64,000 bases of DNA from Gloeopeniophorella convolvens (lineage: Eukaryota > Basidiomycota > Agaricomycetes > Russulales), in contig WTXD01000002.1 in NCBI GenBank assembly GCA_022496205.1, positions 1,054,001 through 1,118,000 of the forward strand. The letters run 5' to 3'. The translations under genes were made by a program, and so were the position numbers. Of this stretch, positions 1-16,367 are shown piece after piece. The stretch's first letter is position 1. The number at the start of each line of letters is the position of its first letter. The notes under the pieces are model-generated. The model did not search any database and was not told the origin of the DNA. It was given only the letters and a program-made list of their open reading frames with translations.

Positions 1-23
1 AATTATACTTCGGACGAGCAGAA

Positions 24-805
24 TCAGTCGAGCTCCATGCCCATGGAGCGCCCTTCTCCCAAGATGAGGGCGCTCTTGGACCTCTCGACAACTTTTGTTT
101 TGATCTTTTCTGGAGAGGGCTTCTCCGATATTGGCTCGAGGAGGTGAACAGAAGTTCGCGCTGCTGAGACCTTCTTCCGATGTGTTTTCAGTTTCTCTCG
201 ACTGGTGACCATCCTGTGCAACGTCAACGCAGTTCGGTATATGTTGGCTCAAGAGATTACCTGTTCTTCCAGAAAGCATGCTCCCTTCGTTTTTTGATTT
301 CCGCCACGCGTTTCATTGCCTTGAGTGTGGTCTGAAGTAACTCGCGATCGTAGCGAACCGGGACGTTTCTACGCTTCTCGAAGTCGATAGTGGAATCCTG
401 TAACCTTGTCAACCGATGGGCTCTGGAAAGGCCCTGCATACATACAATAACCATCTCTTTCCCAGCCGCCTTCCTAAATGCTTTTGTCCATCTCACTTTG
501 CGCGGGTTCCTCTTCATTCTAGAGTAGAATGTAAATTATCTCATTTAGACAGAGTAAGCTCGTCATACTTGAAGTTTTTGTGACATCTTGTCAGTCGGTC
601 GTGCCCGTTAGCGTGAGCTGCGATAGAAGTAGATGCGGAGCGGGCGACGTACTTTGAAGTGCAAAAGCGAAAGACCTTCGCGTCATTTCTGACGAAGGCA
701 GAGCCTGACCAGACGCATGAGTTCCCGTATCTCACATACGCAACATCGCGCACCGTGTCCTGGATAGACGCTTTTCGAACAGAAATAGCACTTTTCGATG
801 CGCAT
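24..805 (-). CDS. RLP24: Ribosome biogenesis protein RLP24 (60S pre-ribosome factor)
   Basis: Paralogue of ribosomal protein eL24 that occupies its site on nucleolar pre-60S particles until eL24 replaces it in the cytoplasm; in yeast it recruits the AAA ATPase Drg1. I joined the gene from several exons. The start codon at 805-803 begins [18 protein letters not shown], followed by the family block [13 protein letters not shown] and then [28 protein letters not shown]. The four-Cys zinc ribbon (CYFC ... C ... C) is intact. The next exon carries [22 protein letters not shown], and the last exon is a basic tail ending MGMELD. Exons 754-805, 653-704, 569-586 (only 18 nt) and one beginning at 518 join in phase; further introns follow KEM and KNR. 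The gene diverges from SPT6 with 139 bp between the two start codons. Identity is very sure; the splice sites are inferred from phase and homology. Confidence 0.95.
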
Positions 806-944
806 TGTGTGGAGGGATCAAGGAGGGATGCAAGGTGTGTGTGATGACTAAGCTGGACCAGCACGTGCAGGTCAACTCCGCTCGACCTGAGTGACCCAGC
901 TTGGGCACGGCCATTGGATCGTCTGCTGCTAACTTCACTCTACC
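806..944. promoter_or_regulatory. Bidirectional promoter between RLP24 and SPT6
   Basis: Only 139 bp separate the two divergent start codons, so both 5' leaders and core promoters must lie here or reach into the neighbouring genes. I see no clear TATA box. A compact shared promoter is inferred from geometry alone. Confidence 0.5.
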
Positions 945-3900
945 ATGTCTTCACCTCCGGTAGACCGCGAACCTCAGGAGCAACCAGAGGCCGACCCCAT
1001 GCATCTGGATGGTGAAGAAGATGAACGAGAGGAACCCGACGACGCGCCTTCAGCAGACAGCTCTGAGGAACCAGAGGAGGACGAGGATGAGGCCCGCCGA
1101 ATCACAGAAGGATTCATCGTGGACGAGGACGAAGAGGAAGAATCCCAGGAAGAAGAGGAGAGGAGTCGGAGGCGCAAAAGGCATAAGAAGAGTCACCACC
1201 GACGAGGCAAGTGAAACAGCATCCACCCTTGCTTTGAGACTAACACAACCCAGATCCAGATGAAGATGAAGTCTTGGAGGATGACGACCTTGACCTCCTC
1301 GAGGAGAATACTGGAGAAACTTTTGCGCGCAGCAAAAATAAACTGACTCGCCTTAGGCGCGGACGTGATTCTGGATCCCCACCTGTCGCCTCCACGTCTA
1401 GACGGAAGTCTGTTGTCGAATCTTCCGAAGACGACCTCGACTTGGGAGGCCCTACTACCTCACGCACAAATGACATCTCGCGCATCTGGGACGACGACAG
1501 GGGTGCTGCTGGACGTGAGGAGGATGAAGACCTGGACGACATGGACAACTTCATCGACTACGATGACGAAGAAGAGGGACACGGCGACATGGATGAAGAA
1601 GAGAGGGAAGAACGTCGAAGGGAGCGTCGTCGGCTGGAGAAAGAGCGACGAAAAGCATTCGGCTCTCATCCGGAGCTGACCGGTATCGACGCAAGGTAAA
1701 CCTCGAGCTTGGTGACGCCTGTGCCGCCTGTGCTAATTGTCTACAGTGCATGGGACGAGATTTACGAGGTCTTTGGAGACGGTCGCGATTATGAGTGGGC
1801 GCTGGTAGACGAGGATGACAATTATCAAGACACCGTGGCTAAACCAGATATGAATTTCCATGACGTGAGTTACATTGTTTCCTATGCGTTCCTGTTCTTA
1901 CCGTCGATTTGAAACAGGTCTTCGAGCCCTCCGAGATTCAGGAGCGTCTCTTGACAGAGGAGGACGATCTGATCCGCTTCCAGGATACCCCTGAGCGCCT
2001 CCAGCTCGCCATGTCGACGCTCGCACAATCGTCGAATCTGTCTACACTTGTGCTGCTCACCCAGGATGATCTAGATGACGCTTCGACTTGGGTTCTGACC
2101 CGTCTATCGGAGCGCAAAGAAAGAGACTTCTTCCGTCAAGATGGTCAATACTTCCACTTACTGGAAGAACTCGTCACCGCCATCACGTTCACCCTCAGAT
2201 GCTTGTTCATACAGGAGTTTGAGGTCCCTTACGTCTGGGTGCATAAGCGCGATTACATTTCGTACTTCAACGCCCAAGACATCCGGACTCGCGTCGAGCT
2301 ACTATCTTTGGACGAGCTCTGGCGCGTCTTTGACCTAGGACAGAAATATCGCTCACTTCTTGAGAGGCGGAAAGCTCTCGAGGCTTACTACACGCGTCTT
2401 GGTGTCAATGATGAGTACTACGAAACAGAGATCAAGCGAAAACTCGATAGCGTCGAAATGGTATCGGACGCTACCGAGTGGCTAGGCCTTAAGTACAAAG
2501 ACTCTGGCAAGACCCGGGACCAATTCGAGCTACGCTTCCATGATGATGAGGAGCAAGCGGCAGGTGCTACACGGAAGAAGCTTCCTAGCAGGATCTCTGC
2601 GTATGAGATTGCGAAACAGAGTGTAGTGTCAAAGCTTGCTGAGGTACTATCACCTTTTACTTAGGCTTGTCCTGCCTAGCTGACTCCTCTTAGGGCTTTG
2701 GAATCAAGCCGCACGAAATCGTCATGAATCTTGTCTCAGGTACCAAGTCCTATTGGGTGGACGATCAAGACCTGGCTCCCGAGCTGTTTGCGGAACAATT
2801 CGTGGACCCGGACCCTGTCAAGGCGCAGCCGGTCTCTGATCTCCTTCAACGTGCTCGCATGATCATCGCCACGGAATTGGGCAAAGACCCTCTCTTACGT
2901 CAAGTCGTCCGGCAGAGGTTCAAGAACGGCGCACGAGTTTCTGTCCAACCAACTGACAGAGGATTGGCCAAGATCAATGAGCACCACCAGTACTTCGTAA
3001 GGTTTAACAGCTCTGGTTTATGACATGGACTCATATTGTCGCAGGCTTTCAAATACCTACACAATAAACCAGTCGAGGACCTTCGTTCAAGTCACCAATT
3101 CTTGAATATCCTTGCGGCGGAAGCGAACGTGCTCGTCACGGTCTCCATCACACTTTCAGACGATGACAAGAACGAGCTGGAGAACGAGTTATCTACAGCA
3201 TTCGTTTCCGACAGCTTCAGCGATACGGTCAACGCTTGGAACGCTGAGCGAAGGCGAGTGATTGCCGAGACCATGGAGAAGCACCTCATACCTCACGGGG
3301 CGAAATGGACGCGCGAGTGGTTGCGAGAGGAAGTAGAGGACCTATTGGCACGCCAATGTGGTGAGTCCCTACGTGAGGTGGGTACTGTATACTTCCAATT
3401 CAACGTACTTGGGCTGAACTTGAATAGAGGATGGATGTGGCACCTTTCAAAGTGGATGACCTCCATCCCGGAGAGACCCCAGCTGTCCTCGCTGTATCTT
3501 GGGGCAAAGGCGATCCGCAGAAAGATCACATCACACTCGTGTTCTTCGACGAAGCTGGACGTCTTCGAGAGCACACCAAAGTCGACAACCTCAATGATGC
3601 CGAGCATCAAGACGAATTTAGAGACCTTGTTCGACGTCGCAAACCTGATGTCATCGCGATCGGCGGTTTCTCCGTTGCTACATTGAAGCTATCCTCTCAA
3701 GTCAAGGAGACACTGTACCAGAAGCCGGTCGAGGACGGGAGTTTTGCGAACCCCAACGATTCTCAAGAATTCTCCCGCATAGCTATCACATATGTCTACG
3801 ATGAAATCGCCCGCAAGTATCGGAACAGCAAAACGCGTGATGAATTCATTGCATTCCCTCCCCCTGTCAAATACTGCATCGGCCTAGCTCGCTACTTGCA

Positions 3901-6182
3901 GAACCCTTTGAACGAATTTGCTGCCCTCGGACCTGACATTGCGGCTATCACTGTTGAAGAAGACTACCAACACTTGATCCCTCCCGAGAAACTTCTCCCG
4001 GCGTTGGAGCGGGTCTTGGTCGACTGCGTCAATCGCGTGGGGGTCGATATCAATCGCGCCGTCACAGATCCCTATTATCAACATCTCCTTCCTTATGTCT
4101 GTGGCCTTGGCCCCCGAAAGTCGCAAGCATTGGTCAGGAAGATCGCCTCGCTGGTCAGTTGCTGTTGGTCTCACCTCCTTCAGTCTTCCGCTGAAAGATG
4201 ATCTAGGGTGGGAACCTCTCGAATCGCGATCAATTTGTCAAGGCTTCCCTTCTCACGACCAAAATATTCCTGAACGCCGCTGGTTTCCTTCGGATTCCAC
4301 AGGAATCCTTCTCAAAATCATCCAAGTCCCGGCATAATGAGGACGGCGACGTGCAAGATCCCTTAGACAACACGCGCATTCATCCAGAAGACTATGACCT
4401 CGCACGGAAGATGGCCACCGACGCACTGGAACTCGACGAGGAAGATGTTCACGGAGAGCACCCCTCGCATGTCGTGTCGCTTATCATGGACGACGATGAC
4501 AACGTCAAGAAGCTAGACGAACTCAATCTTGACGAGTTCGCCGTCAATCTCATGGCCTCCGGAGGAGACCGCAAACGTCATACGCTTAACGTGATCCGTT
4601 CTGAGCTGATTCGGCCGTTTGGTGACAATCGACGTCCACTGCCAAAGCCCACGGACTGGGAAGTCGTGACAATGTTTTCGGGCGAGACGGAAAGGACTCT
4701 ACGTGTTGGTCTGATCATCTCGGTGCAGATTTCATGGATCAGGCAGAGCGTCGTCTCCGTGCGCCTGGACTCCGGTCTGGAAGGTGTCATCAACGCTCAC
4801 TACCTTACGGACCAACAAACCTCCCGCCCAGAGAATGTCGTGAAAAGGGGCCAAACGCTTGCGGGAGTCATTATCGACGTCAAGTTCGATTTGGCACACG
4901 ACAATGTATTTGTCGAATTGTCTTCTCGTCCATCCGATGTCCAGGCAGGGGACAGCCAATTCCGGAGAGTGAAGCATGATGACTGCTGGAATCACTCAAG
5001 ATGGGAGCGGGACAAGGAGTTGATAGAGAGGAAGAAGCGCGCTGAAGTTGACAAATCCCGGCGCGTTATCAAGCACCCAAACTTTCACAATTACAACTCG
5101 CACCAAGCTGAAGCATATCTCGACCATCAGGAGCGTGGTGACGTGGTGATCAGGCCCTCGTCTAAGGGCATGAACCACCTTGCAGTTACTTGGAAGGTTG
5201 ATGATAAACTCTATCAGCACATTGGTGAGTTCATTCGCTCGATAGCTTGCCGGCATGTGCATTAAAGAGATATTCTATACAATCATAGATGTCATCGACC
5301 CGAATGTTGATCCCAGCGGGCAAAGTGTTGGAGGGCTGCTCATCGTCGACGGCAAATATGAGTTTTCAGACTTGGACGAGCTAATTGTCAATCACGTTCA
5401 AGCCTTGGCACGCCGGGTTGAAGAACTCATGGCTTTCGAAAAATTTAAGCCTGGCCCGGAGGATGAGCTCCGTTAGTATTGCTGTCGGATAAGCTTACCC
5501 TGTCGAACTCATCGATTCGTGACCATAGACCTGTACTTGAAAAACTTCGTTGCTGCCAACCCATCAAAGAGCGCATATGGCTTCACGCTCAACCGAAAGC
5601 GGCCGGGTCACTTCAACTTATGCTTCTTGGCGAACAAGAATTCGACTGTGCAAACCTGGGTTAGTGTTGAACGAGGTATTTTTCACATTGTGGACTAACC
5701 TCCTTTCTCAGCCTGTGCGCGTCGCCCCCGAAGCGTTCTACTTGTTCGAGACCCCAGCAACTGGCGTCCCAGAACTTTGCGACGCCTTCAAGCTTCGTCA
5801 GATCCACGACTCACGAGACTTGGGCAGTGGCGCTGGCGGCAAGACCCCTTACGCTGGGCGTACACCAGGCCGAACGCCAGCTGTGTCGGGAATGGCCACC
5901 CCAGGTCGCGCCTCGGTCCGCCAAGTTGGCCGAACACCAAACCCGTATGGCGGGCAGAGCACTCATTCCACGTTGGCTGGACGTGCGACGCCGGCCCAAC
6001 CAGGTATACCTGCTGGATTTGGACCGCCCCCGCAGACACCACTTGCGGGATACCAGACGCCATTCGGGCAGAGGACTGCACCCCCTGGGTACGGACAGTC
6101 TAGTTCGGTTGGGCTTAATCAACGAGCAGCTCTGGTTCAGAACGACGGTGGTTGGGGCCAAGGATCCTCAAGCGGGTGGTGA
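945..6182 (+). CDS. SPT6: Transcription elongation factor SPT6
   Basis: Histone chaperone and elongation factor that travels with RNA polymerase II. The start MSSPPVDREPQEQPEADP opens a very acidic N-terminal region (Asp/Glu runs to about 1660) as in all Spt6 proteins. After it come the helical core, a YqgF-like RNase H fold (about 3430-3700, VIAIGGFSVATLKL), a helix-hairpin-helix (about 4020-4150, CGLGPRKSQALVRKI), an S1 domain (about 4660-4950, SGLEGVINAHYLTDQQ), and tandem SH2 domains (about 5080-5810) with the phosphopeptide-pocket arginine in VVIRPSSKGMNHLAVTWKV. The C-terminal tail is low in complexity with GRTPGRTP/TPGR/GRTPNPYGG motifs and ends SSSGW. Introns of about 50 nt interrupt the gene and all domains can be joined in order. 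Length (over 1,500 residues) fits the family. Confidence 0.96.
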
Positions 6183-6428
6183 TGAGGCCTTGTTTAGCAG
6201 CTTATATATTCATTTAGTGCACTTTCTTTCTCGCGTGTATTTCCCGTCATCGACTTGTGCTGCAGCCGACTCTAGTTGTCATTGAGTGATGCCGCTGCAC
6301 CCTGTGAGACCCTGTGGAAGTACTGTGGAAGTCGTCGGTGCATGATTATGTCATCGACCTGCGGCGGCGCGCCTAGTAGGCTGCGGTCATGATACTCGGC
6401 CCCTTGCCCAGCGCTGGTCAGTACCCCC

Positions 6429-7226
6429 ATGTCTTCAGACATAGAACTCGAAGACCTACGCAATAAAGGGCAAGCTCGTTTGCAAGGCCAACCCTCCGTC
6501 CCACACACGGGCTTTCAGCCACGAATGCCTATAGGAGAGACCAACGAAGCGACCACGGCTAACTGGGCTTGGTCCACTTCTGCCATGTTCGTAAGGCACC
6601 CACTATTTGGAGGCACAACTTGATGATATTGGTCCAGTCTGTCGCTATGGTCTTGTGTGCTCATCTTCTTCCCGCGTATCCTGCTCTTTGCCGCCGAGGA
6701 CTCCCAGCAGTTGACTCCATTGGAGTCCTTCTTAACGCTGCATTTTGGTCTTCTCCTAGCGTGTGCGGCAGCAGGGCTTGTTGTCAATGTGATCAGTCCT
6801 CCAACCGACATCCGTGCATTTGCTGAATACTTCCATAATAGATCCCTTCTTCCTTTCCTGTCTCCACTCGTGAGCAGAAAGATCCACCGGCACACCCCCT
6901 TATTGTGCCTATGACATGCTTCTCCCTGCTGAGTGCCTTTCTTTCGTACAACACTACCGGCGCCGGGAGCCTCCCTATATTATATGCGATATGTATAGGT
7001 TTCATGGGGGTTTGGGGTCTCTGGGCTGTAAGTGATTTGCCTTGTCTGTGACAAGGTTCATCTTTGAAATAGCTCCACGCCCTAGATCACATTCGCTGGC
7101 CCTGTGTCCATCTCTAGAAAGACGGGAGCCAACAAGCACACGAGTGCATTCATCTTTGGGAATAAGTCTTCCGCGTCGGAGCAGAAGAAGCGATGGAAGC
7201 AAGAGCAGAGGACGATGGAACACTAA
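6429..7226 (+). CDS. Conserved small multi-pass membrane protein, unknown function
   Basis: I do not recognise a named family, but the exons join into one coherent membrane protein. It begins MSSDIELEDLRNKGQARL, a soluble N-terminus of about 55 residues. Hydrophobic segments follow: LSLWSCVLIFFPRILLFAA, then FLTLHFGLLLACAAAGLVV, then PMTCFSLLSAFLSYNTTG and LPILYAICIGFMGVWGLWA, giving about four membrane helices. The tail is soluble and basic (KTGANKHTSAFIFGNKSS, then KKRWKQEQRTMEH). Introns: about 6586-6637 (donor gttcgt, weak, chosen because it keeps the frame), one after VVN near 6788-6840, and one after GLWA ending near 7087. It lies between SPT6 and the 3' end of SRP54. The joined exons keep one frame over some 200 codons, which supports a real gene. 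Function is open; an endomembrane location is only a guess. Confidence 0.72.
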
Positions 7227-7339
7227 TGCCATGCGTTGTCCTCGTGTTACGTTCTCATGATTACTGGCCAATTCAGTCCGATGGACACATGTATGAGTAC
7301 GCAAGGTAGCTTTCGTACCTCCCTCCAACTCGGCGCGCT

Positions 7340-9477
<2,138 letters not shown>

Positions 9478-9603
9478 TGGCGGCAACTCGAATGCGGATG
9501 CCTCGACCCCGGTCCGTCGCTTGCACCTCTTGCACCGGCCAATTTCTGCTCCTGCTCCGATCACCCGTTCCGGCTTGGGACCTCCACCCCACATTGCCCT
9601 GCA
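9478..9603. promoter_or_regulatory. Bidirectional promoter between SRP54 and SPT8
   Basis: The two divergent start codons (9477 on the minus strand, 9604 on the plus strand) are 126 bp apart. No TATA-like element is evident. Shared regulation is inferred from spacing only. Confidence 0.45.
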
Positions 9604-12094
9604 ATGCCCGGCAGCGACAGCGAAGAGGACATTGAGGACGGCGAGTTCGACAATTACGGCGAGGAGGATATTGACCAGGAGATATTCGATGCCATCGAGG
9701 CCGGCGCGGAGGACGCAACTGACGGCGATCCGGTCTGCCCTCTCGTCCACATCTCAACCATTCGCTCACTGCACGCCCGCATGCTTCAAGGAATCTCACG
9801 ACGAGGACTCTGATGACGACGAAGACGACGAAGATGACGATGAAGACATCGTCCTAGACCCGCCTCTCCCCGATGCCGTCGAGTCTCCTGCGCCTTCGTT
9901 ACCATTGCCCCCTCAGGTCATCCCCGTGAAACGCCCATCACCGCCACCTGTACTTCAAAGCGAGCCAAAGGGTGTGTGTTTCTTTGACATAATCGACTGG
10001 GGCTAACTGGCACAACCAAGCCCCGACGCCACCCTCTTTACGGACGCGCTCCCCATCACCCGCACACACGCGTCGTTCTCTCTTGCGCCCCTCCGTGCTA
10101 TACCCACGCTCGTATACAGTCGAGGCCATTTGCGCCCTTCCCCATCCGGTGCCAACGCATTCACTCGCGGCTACCCCATGCATGACTCACTTCCTCACTG
10201 GCTCGGAAGACGGTTACATCCGCGACTACGACATATTTCCAGCCGTAAATGGAAAGGTGTTTCTGACGGCACCTCAGCGTCACCACGCGGGGGTAGTCGA
10301 AGGCAGCCTCAAGGCAGGTCAGGTTAGGTCATGGTGGGAGAGTCACGAAACATCCGCGCATGGCATGAACAGCGAGCGTTCGCCGGTCCACAGTCTAGCC
10401 ATTCACGGTGACGCTTTGTGGTGCCTAGCAGGAACGAACGTCGGTAATTTCGCTTGCATACGCGCGTTCATCTTGTGTGATTTATCTAATCTACAGACAG
10501 GCCAAATCAATCTTTTCACTGTAAGACACGAGCCGGGTCGTCTGTTTCACATGATGCAAGGTCATCGTGGACCGGTTTCGGCGCTCTCTCTTCAGCATGA
10601 CGAACGTGGTTTCTTCTCTGCCGGTTGGGACGGACAAGCCTTGGTTGGTTATTATTTTTCTGCCCCATGGTTTGGACTATTGACTTGGGCTCACACCGCC
10701 TTCCAACTCAGCAATGGGATCTCGACACGGGCCAGATCGCACGGCGGTTCGTTGCCCACAGTGCACAGCTGGCGGCGCTTGCAGTCCGTCCGCTCAGTTC
10801 TGATTACCCCAACACACCTCCCCAGTTAACCCAAGTGAAGATCCTCCCCGACATCATGGCTTCTCTCGGCAGTGGCCCACCAGGTCGCCCGTCTCAGTCA
10901 ACGGCAGTGGAGGTCACGCTCGGCAAAACAGCTGGACCACCTGGTATACACGCATCCTGTGGCGTCAAATCCATTGCGCTCACCTGACCTCATAGAAGCA
11001 CAATCTCACCCGTCAGATGCGGATGCCGACGCACAGTCTGAGGCAGACTCTCTCTTCGGCGATGAGCCAGACGCAGAAGGGGAACCCGACATCCCGCCTG
11101 TTGCTCCTGCGTCAGCACCTCCACCCTTGTCCATCCCTTCGGCGGGTCCAGCCCCTCCAACTTTAGCGGCCTCGAACGTAGTTCCGAGTCCACGGCCACC
11201 CCCAGCGCCGGCTCCAGCTCCGAAGAATGCACCCCCAATACTGGATTCGCCATCCTATGCAGCCTTCTCTTCTGACGTTATTATGACAGCAGCGATGGAT
11301 GGGCAAGTCGTGTTGTGGGACTGTCGCGTGCCCTCTGGCGCTGGGCATGGTGTCGGCCGACTTTGGATGAGTGAAAAAACGCCGCCGTGGTGTCTTTCGG
11401 TACGAACCTCATCCCGCTTCGAATGCATTTACTGTCCTGTGACGTTTGCCAAGTTGGAAGCCGCTGGTTAACCCCACTTTCTAGGCGTGCTGGTCCCCGA
11501 ATGGAGGCCAGATTTTTGCGGGAAGGCGAAACGGCACTGTTGACGTGTGGGATGTCAGGCAACTCGGGCGGTCTGGTCCTACAGATACACCGCGCATGCT
11601 CAAAACGCTTAGGAATCCTCCGAGTTCTGGTATTGTTAGCTGCGTCGTCGCATTTCCGGATGGGCGTCACATCGCCTGGTGAGTGACACACATGGTAGCG
11701 AAGTGGCAGGGTGTTGGTGCTAGGATTCGCTTCCACACAGCTGCCGCCTGGTCCTATTCTATCCCCATTCTGCCCGCGGACGATTAATGGATTCTCTTCA
11801 GCGCCTGCAGTGACAACATTCGATTGTGGAACGCAGCAGAAGCTGGTGAAAGCGATGTGAAAGGACGAATGCAATTCAAGATCATTCCTGGGCACCATGG
11901 GGGGATGGTTTCTCAAATGCGTGAGTGCGACTGTGGGACCGGGAAGTTACGTCTCTGACGATTTGATTTCGATGATGGACAATTCAGTGATTGATCCGGC
12001 AGCTCGGTTCCTCATGAGTGCTAGCGGGAACAGGGGGTGGCACGGGGACGCCACGAGAACGGTTTTCGTGCACGACATCAAGCCGATTGTATAA
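9604..12094 (+). CDS. SPT8: SAGA complex WD40 subunit SPT8
   Basis: Spt8 is the SAGA-specific WD40 subunit that contacts TBP. The start MPGSDSEEDIEDGEFDNYG leads into an acidic, proline-rich N-terminus across an intron at about 9733-9789. The family's hallmark first blade follows: SYTVEAICALPHPVPTHSL, FLTGSEDGYIRDYDIFPAVNG, and then FLTAPQRHHAGVVEGSLKAG. Further WD repeats include LQGH-type segments (HRGPVSALSLQHDERGFFSAGWDG), VIMTAAMDGQVVLWDCR, and a C-terminal blade ending with a nucleosome-independent tail FVHDIKPIV before the TAA at 12092. A long Asp/Glu then Pro/Ala-rich insertion (about 11000-11250) sits between blades; such loops are common in fungal Spt8. Several introns of 50-90 nt, some only approximately placed. 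The identity is firm from the N-terminal WD block; exact exon ends in the second half are less so. Confidence 0.9.
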
Positions 12095-12193
12095 GAGTTT
12101 CCCTGTGAATTCTATGGGCTTTTTCCATGCGCGGCTATTTCGCTGACGAATGTCGACCAATTGTCGGGAGAGGGAACCATCTGCTTTGCATGA

Positions 12194-13652
12194 AGGTTCC
12201 CACATTTGAAATGGGTTGCCGATGCGATCTCTGTACTCACGGAAGTATATCTACCCTCGACCGAGTGCCTCAGTCCGCCTACGCGCCCCTTCCGCTCAAG
12301 GTCCCTCTTCTCCCAGCCTCCATGTGCGTCGAATGCGCCCCCCCGCAGCTCAAAGACCTCACGCCGCACGACCACGAACGGTTCTTCCGCGTCGTTGCTG
12401 GGCGGCGATGCAATAACCTCAACCGCCGGTATATAATGCCAGCTGACGAGGATGAGCTGAGGGTGCGCGCTCTCTCTTGATGCAATCTGTCCAGGGCTCG
12501 GCCGCTTACTCCCGCCACAGCGCTTCGAACTTTTTCACAGGATGATCCGGTTCGTTTTGGGTAGCAAAAACTACGTCGGCCCTGTCGAAAAGGTTCTCTC
12601 GCCTGAGCGTGACACGGGAGGGGAGAAACTCCGAGTGCTGGACATGGGTACAGGTGGAGGGCTCTGGTAAGCAAACCTTGTGGGTTGTGCGCTAATTATT
12701 GAATGGGAGTCACGTAACGCCCATGTCTATTAAGGGCCGTTGACATGGCAGATGAGTTTCCTCATGTCGATGTCACGGGAGTGGACCTCGCACCGCTGCA
12801 ACCCCGGTAAGGTCATACTTCTGATGTGAACAGCCCGTGCGGTCGTCTCACATGCTAGTCGCCACAGGATGGTGCCTTCTAATTGCACGTTAGTAGTGAC
12901 GGCATTGCGCGTTCTTCCATGATCCCCGGGGCTGATTTGCTTTCACGAAGTTAGGTTCGAGCTATGCGACCTTGACTGCCGCTGCCTTCCCTACCCTTCT
13001 AATTCATATGATGTCGTACACGCCCGCAACATGCACTCAGGGGTGGGTCGCGTGCACAACTTGACATTGCCAGGCGCTGCACTGACCATCTGTCCAGATC
13101 CACGATTACCCTCATTTCTTGCACGAACTGACGCGCATCCTCCGTCCCGGCGGCGTGCTCATTCTTATCGAGTTTGACCTTCGTCCCATCGCGGACGGGA
13201 AATTTACCTCCGCTCACGCTAAATCGGGGATTCCCGGTTGGTGTGCTCTGGCAGAAGAGCTCCAGCGCGCGCTCACGATGCGTGGCGTTGATATAACGGT
13301 GCCGGAACGCATGGGAGAAATCGTCCACGATCTCGGGTGGTATGACCACGTCTTCCAACAACATGCCGACATCCCTATTGGCTTTTGGCCAAAAGGTGTG
13401 TCTCGTCCCCATGGTCCGTGCGTCTTGGCGTCTCATCATTGGTGCACAGATCCGACGCTTCTGACAGTTGGCCAACTCGCCTGGATGAGTTCGGATCTGT
13501 TGATACTCGCCATCCGTCCCCTTCTGCTGGCCTCAGGCCTGTCCGAGAAGGAGGTCAAAATGCTCATTGAAGCTGCACAACGGGATTTGTACTACCCTCT
13601 TGTGCACATCGAAAACCGGTTGCACGTGGTTCATGCCATCAAAAGTATGTAA
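12194..13652 (+). CDS. Class I SAM-dependent methyltransferase, N-terminus unresolved
   Basis: The Rossmann-fold motif I is VLDMGTGGGLWAVDMADEF, followed by the acidic loop VTGVDLAPLQP and a post-I region TFELCDLDCRCLPY, then the motif DVVHARNMHSG and the strand RILRPGGVLILIEFD. This is the arrangement of the large fungal family of small-molecule methyltransferases (Methyltransf_11/25 type). The substrate cannot be told. Introns were joined in phase: 12429-12494 after STAG, one ending just before GGCCGTTGAC, one after PLQPR, and a short exon encoding RHRMVPSNC. The C-terminal part (about 13440-13652) is helical and ends HVVHAIKSM. The open frame upstream has a stop at 12191 and no ATG, so a first exon or a different start remains to be found; the left boundary given is only the limit of the frame. 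The Ser/Thr-rich N-terminal stretch looks disordered. Confidence 0.75.
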
Positions 13653-14014
13653 CTGAGCATTCATGTCGTTTGTGGACTAGCTCGTTTTCTTTGGATCTAC
13701 GGCATCGACTCTTTCCTCATCATTCCTTTTGCTCTGGCATGTCAAGTCTTCACGCAATACCCTGTAATCATATATCACCATCGCCAATTGCATTCGTACA
13801 ACACACCACATATCGTAAAGCAATTGTAACATCTCTATTCCCTCGAAGTACATAAAGGAATGGCCACCACTAAACCCGCACAGGCAGCGACAGATGAACT
13901 GTCGAATGAAGCTGGAGTGACATGGACGCAGCAGCCAGCGCGATGAACAACACAACAGTAATAGACAGAATCGACAGCGAGAACGACGTCCATATCAGTT
14001 GGTGATCAAGGTGA
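13653..14014. other. Intergenic region between convergent genes
   Basis: This holds the 3' regions of the methyltransferase (plus) and PAB1 (minus). AT-richer than its surroundings, with T-rich and AATAA-like stretches suited to 3' ends, but no single terminator can be fixed. I see no gene here. Confidence 0.5.

Positions 14015-16367
<2,353 letters not shown>

Noticed and set aside
11281..11916. 211-codon minus-strand frame over SPT8
   Set aside because: Antisense to WD40 exons and crosses their introns; no similarity to anything recognised.
12410..12480. Frame reading NLNRRYIMPADEDELR as a methyltransferase N-terminus
   Set aside because: Its end cannot be joined in phase to the core; the neighbouring frame with an intron at 12429-12494 joins exactly.
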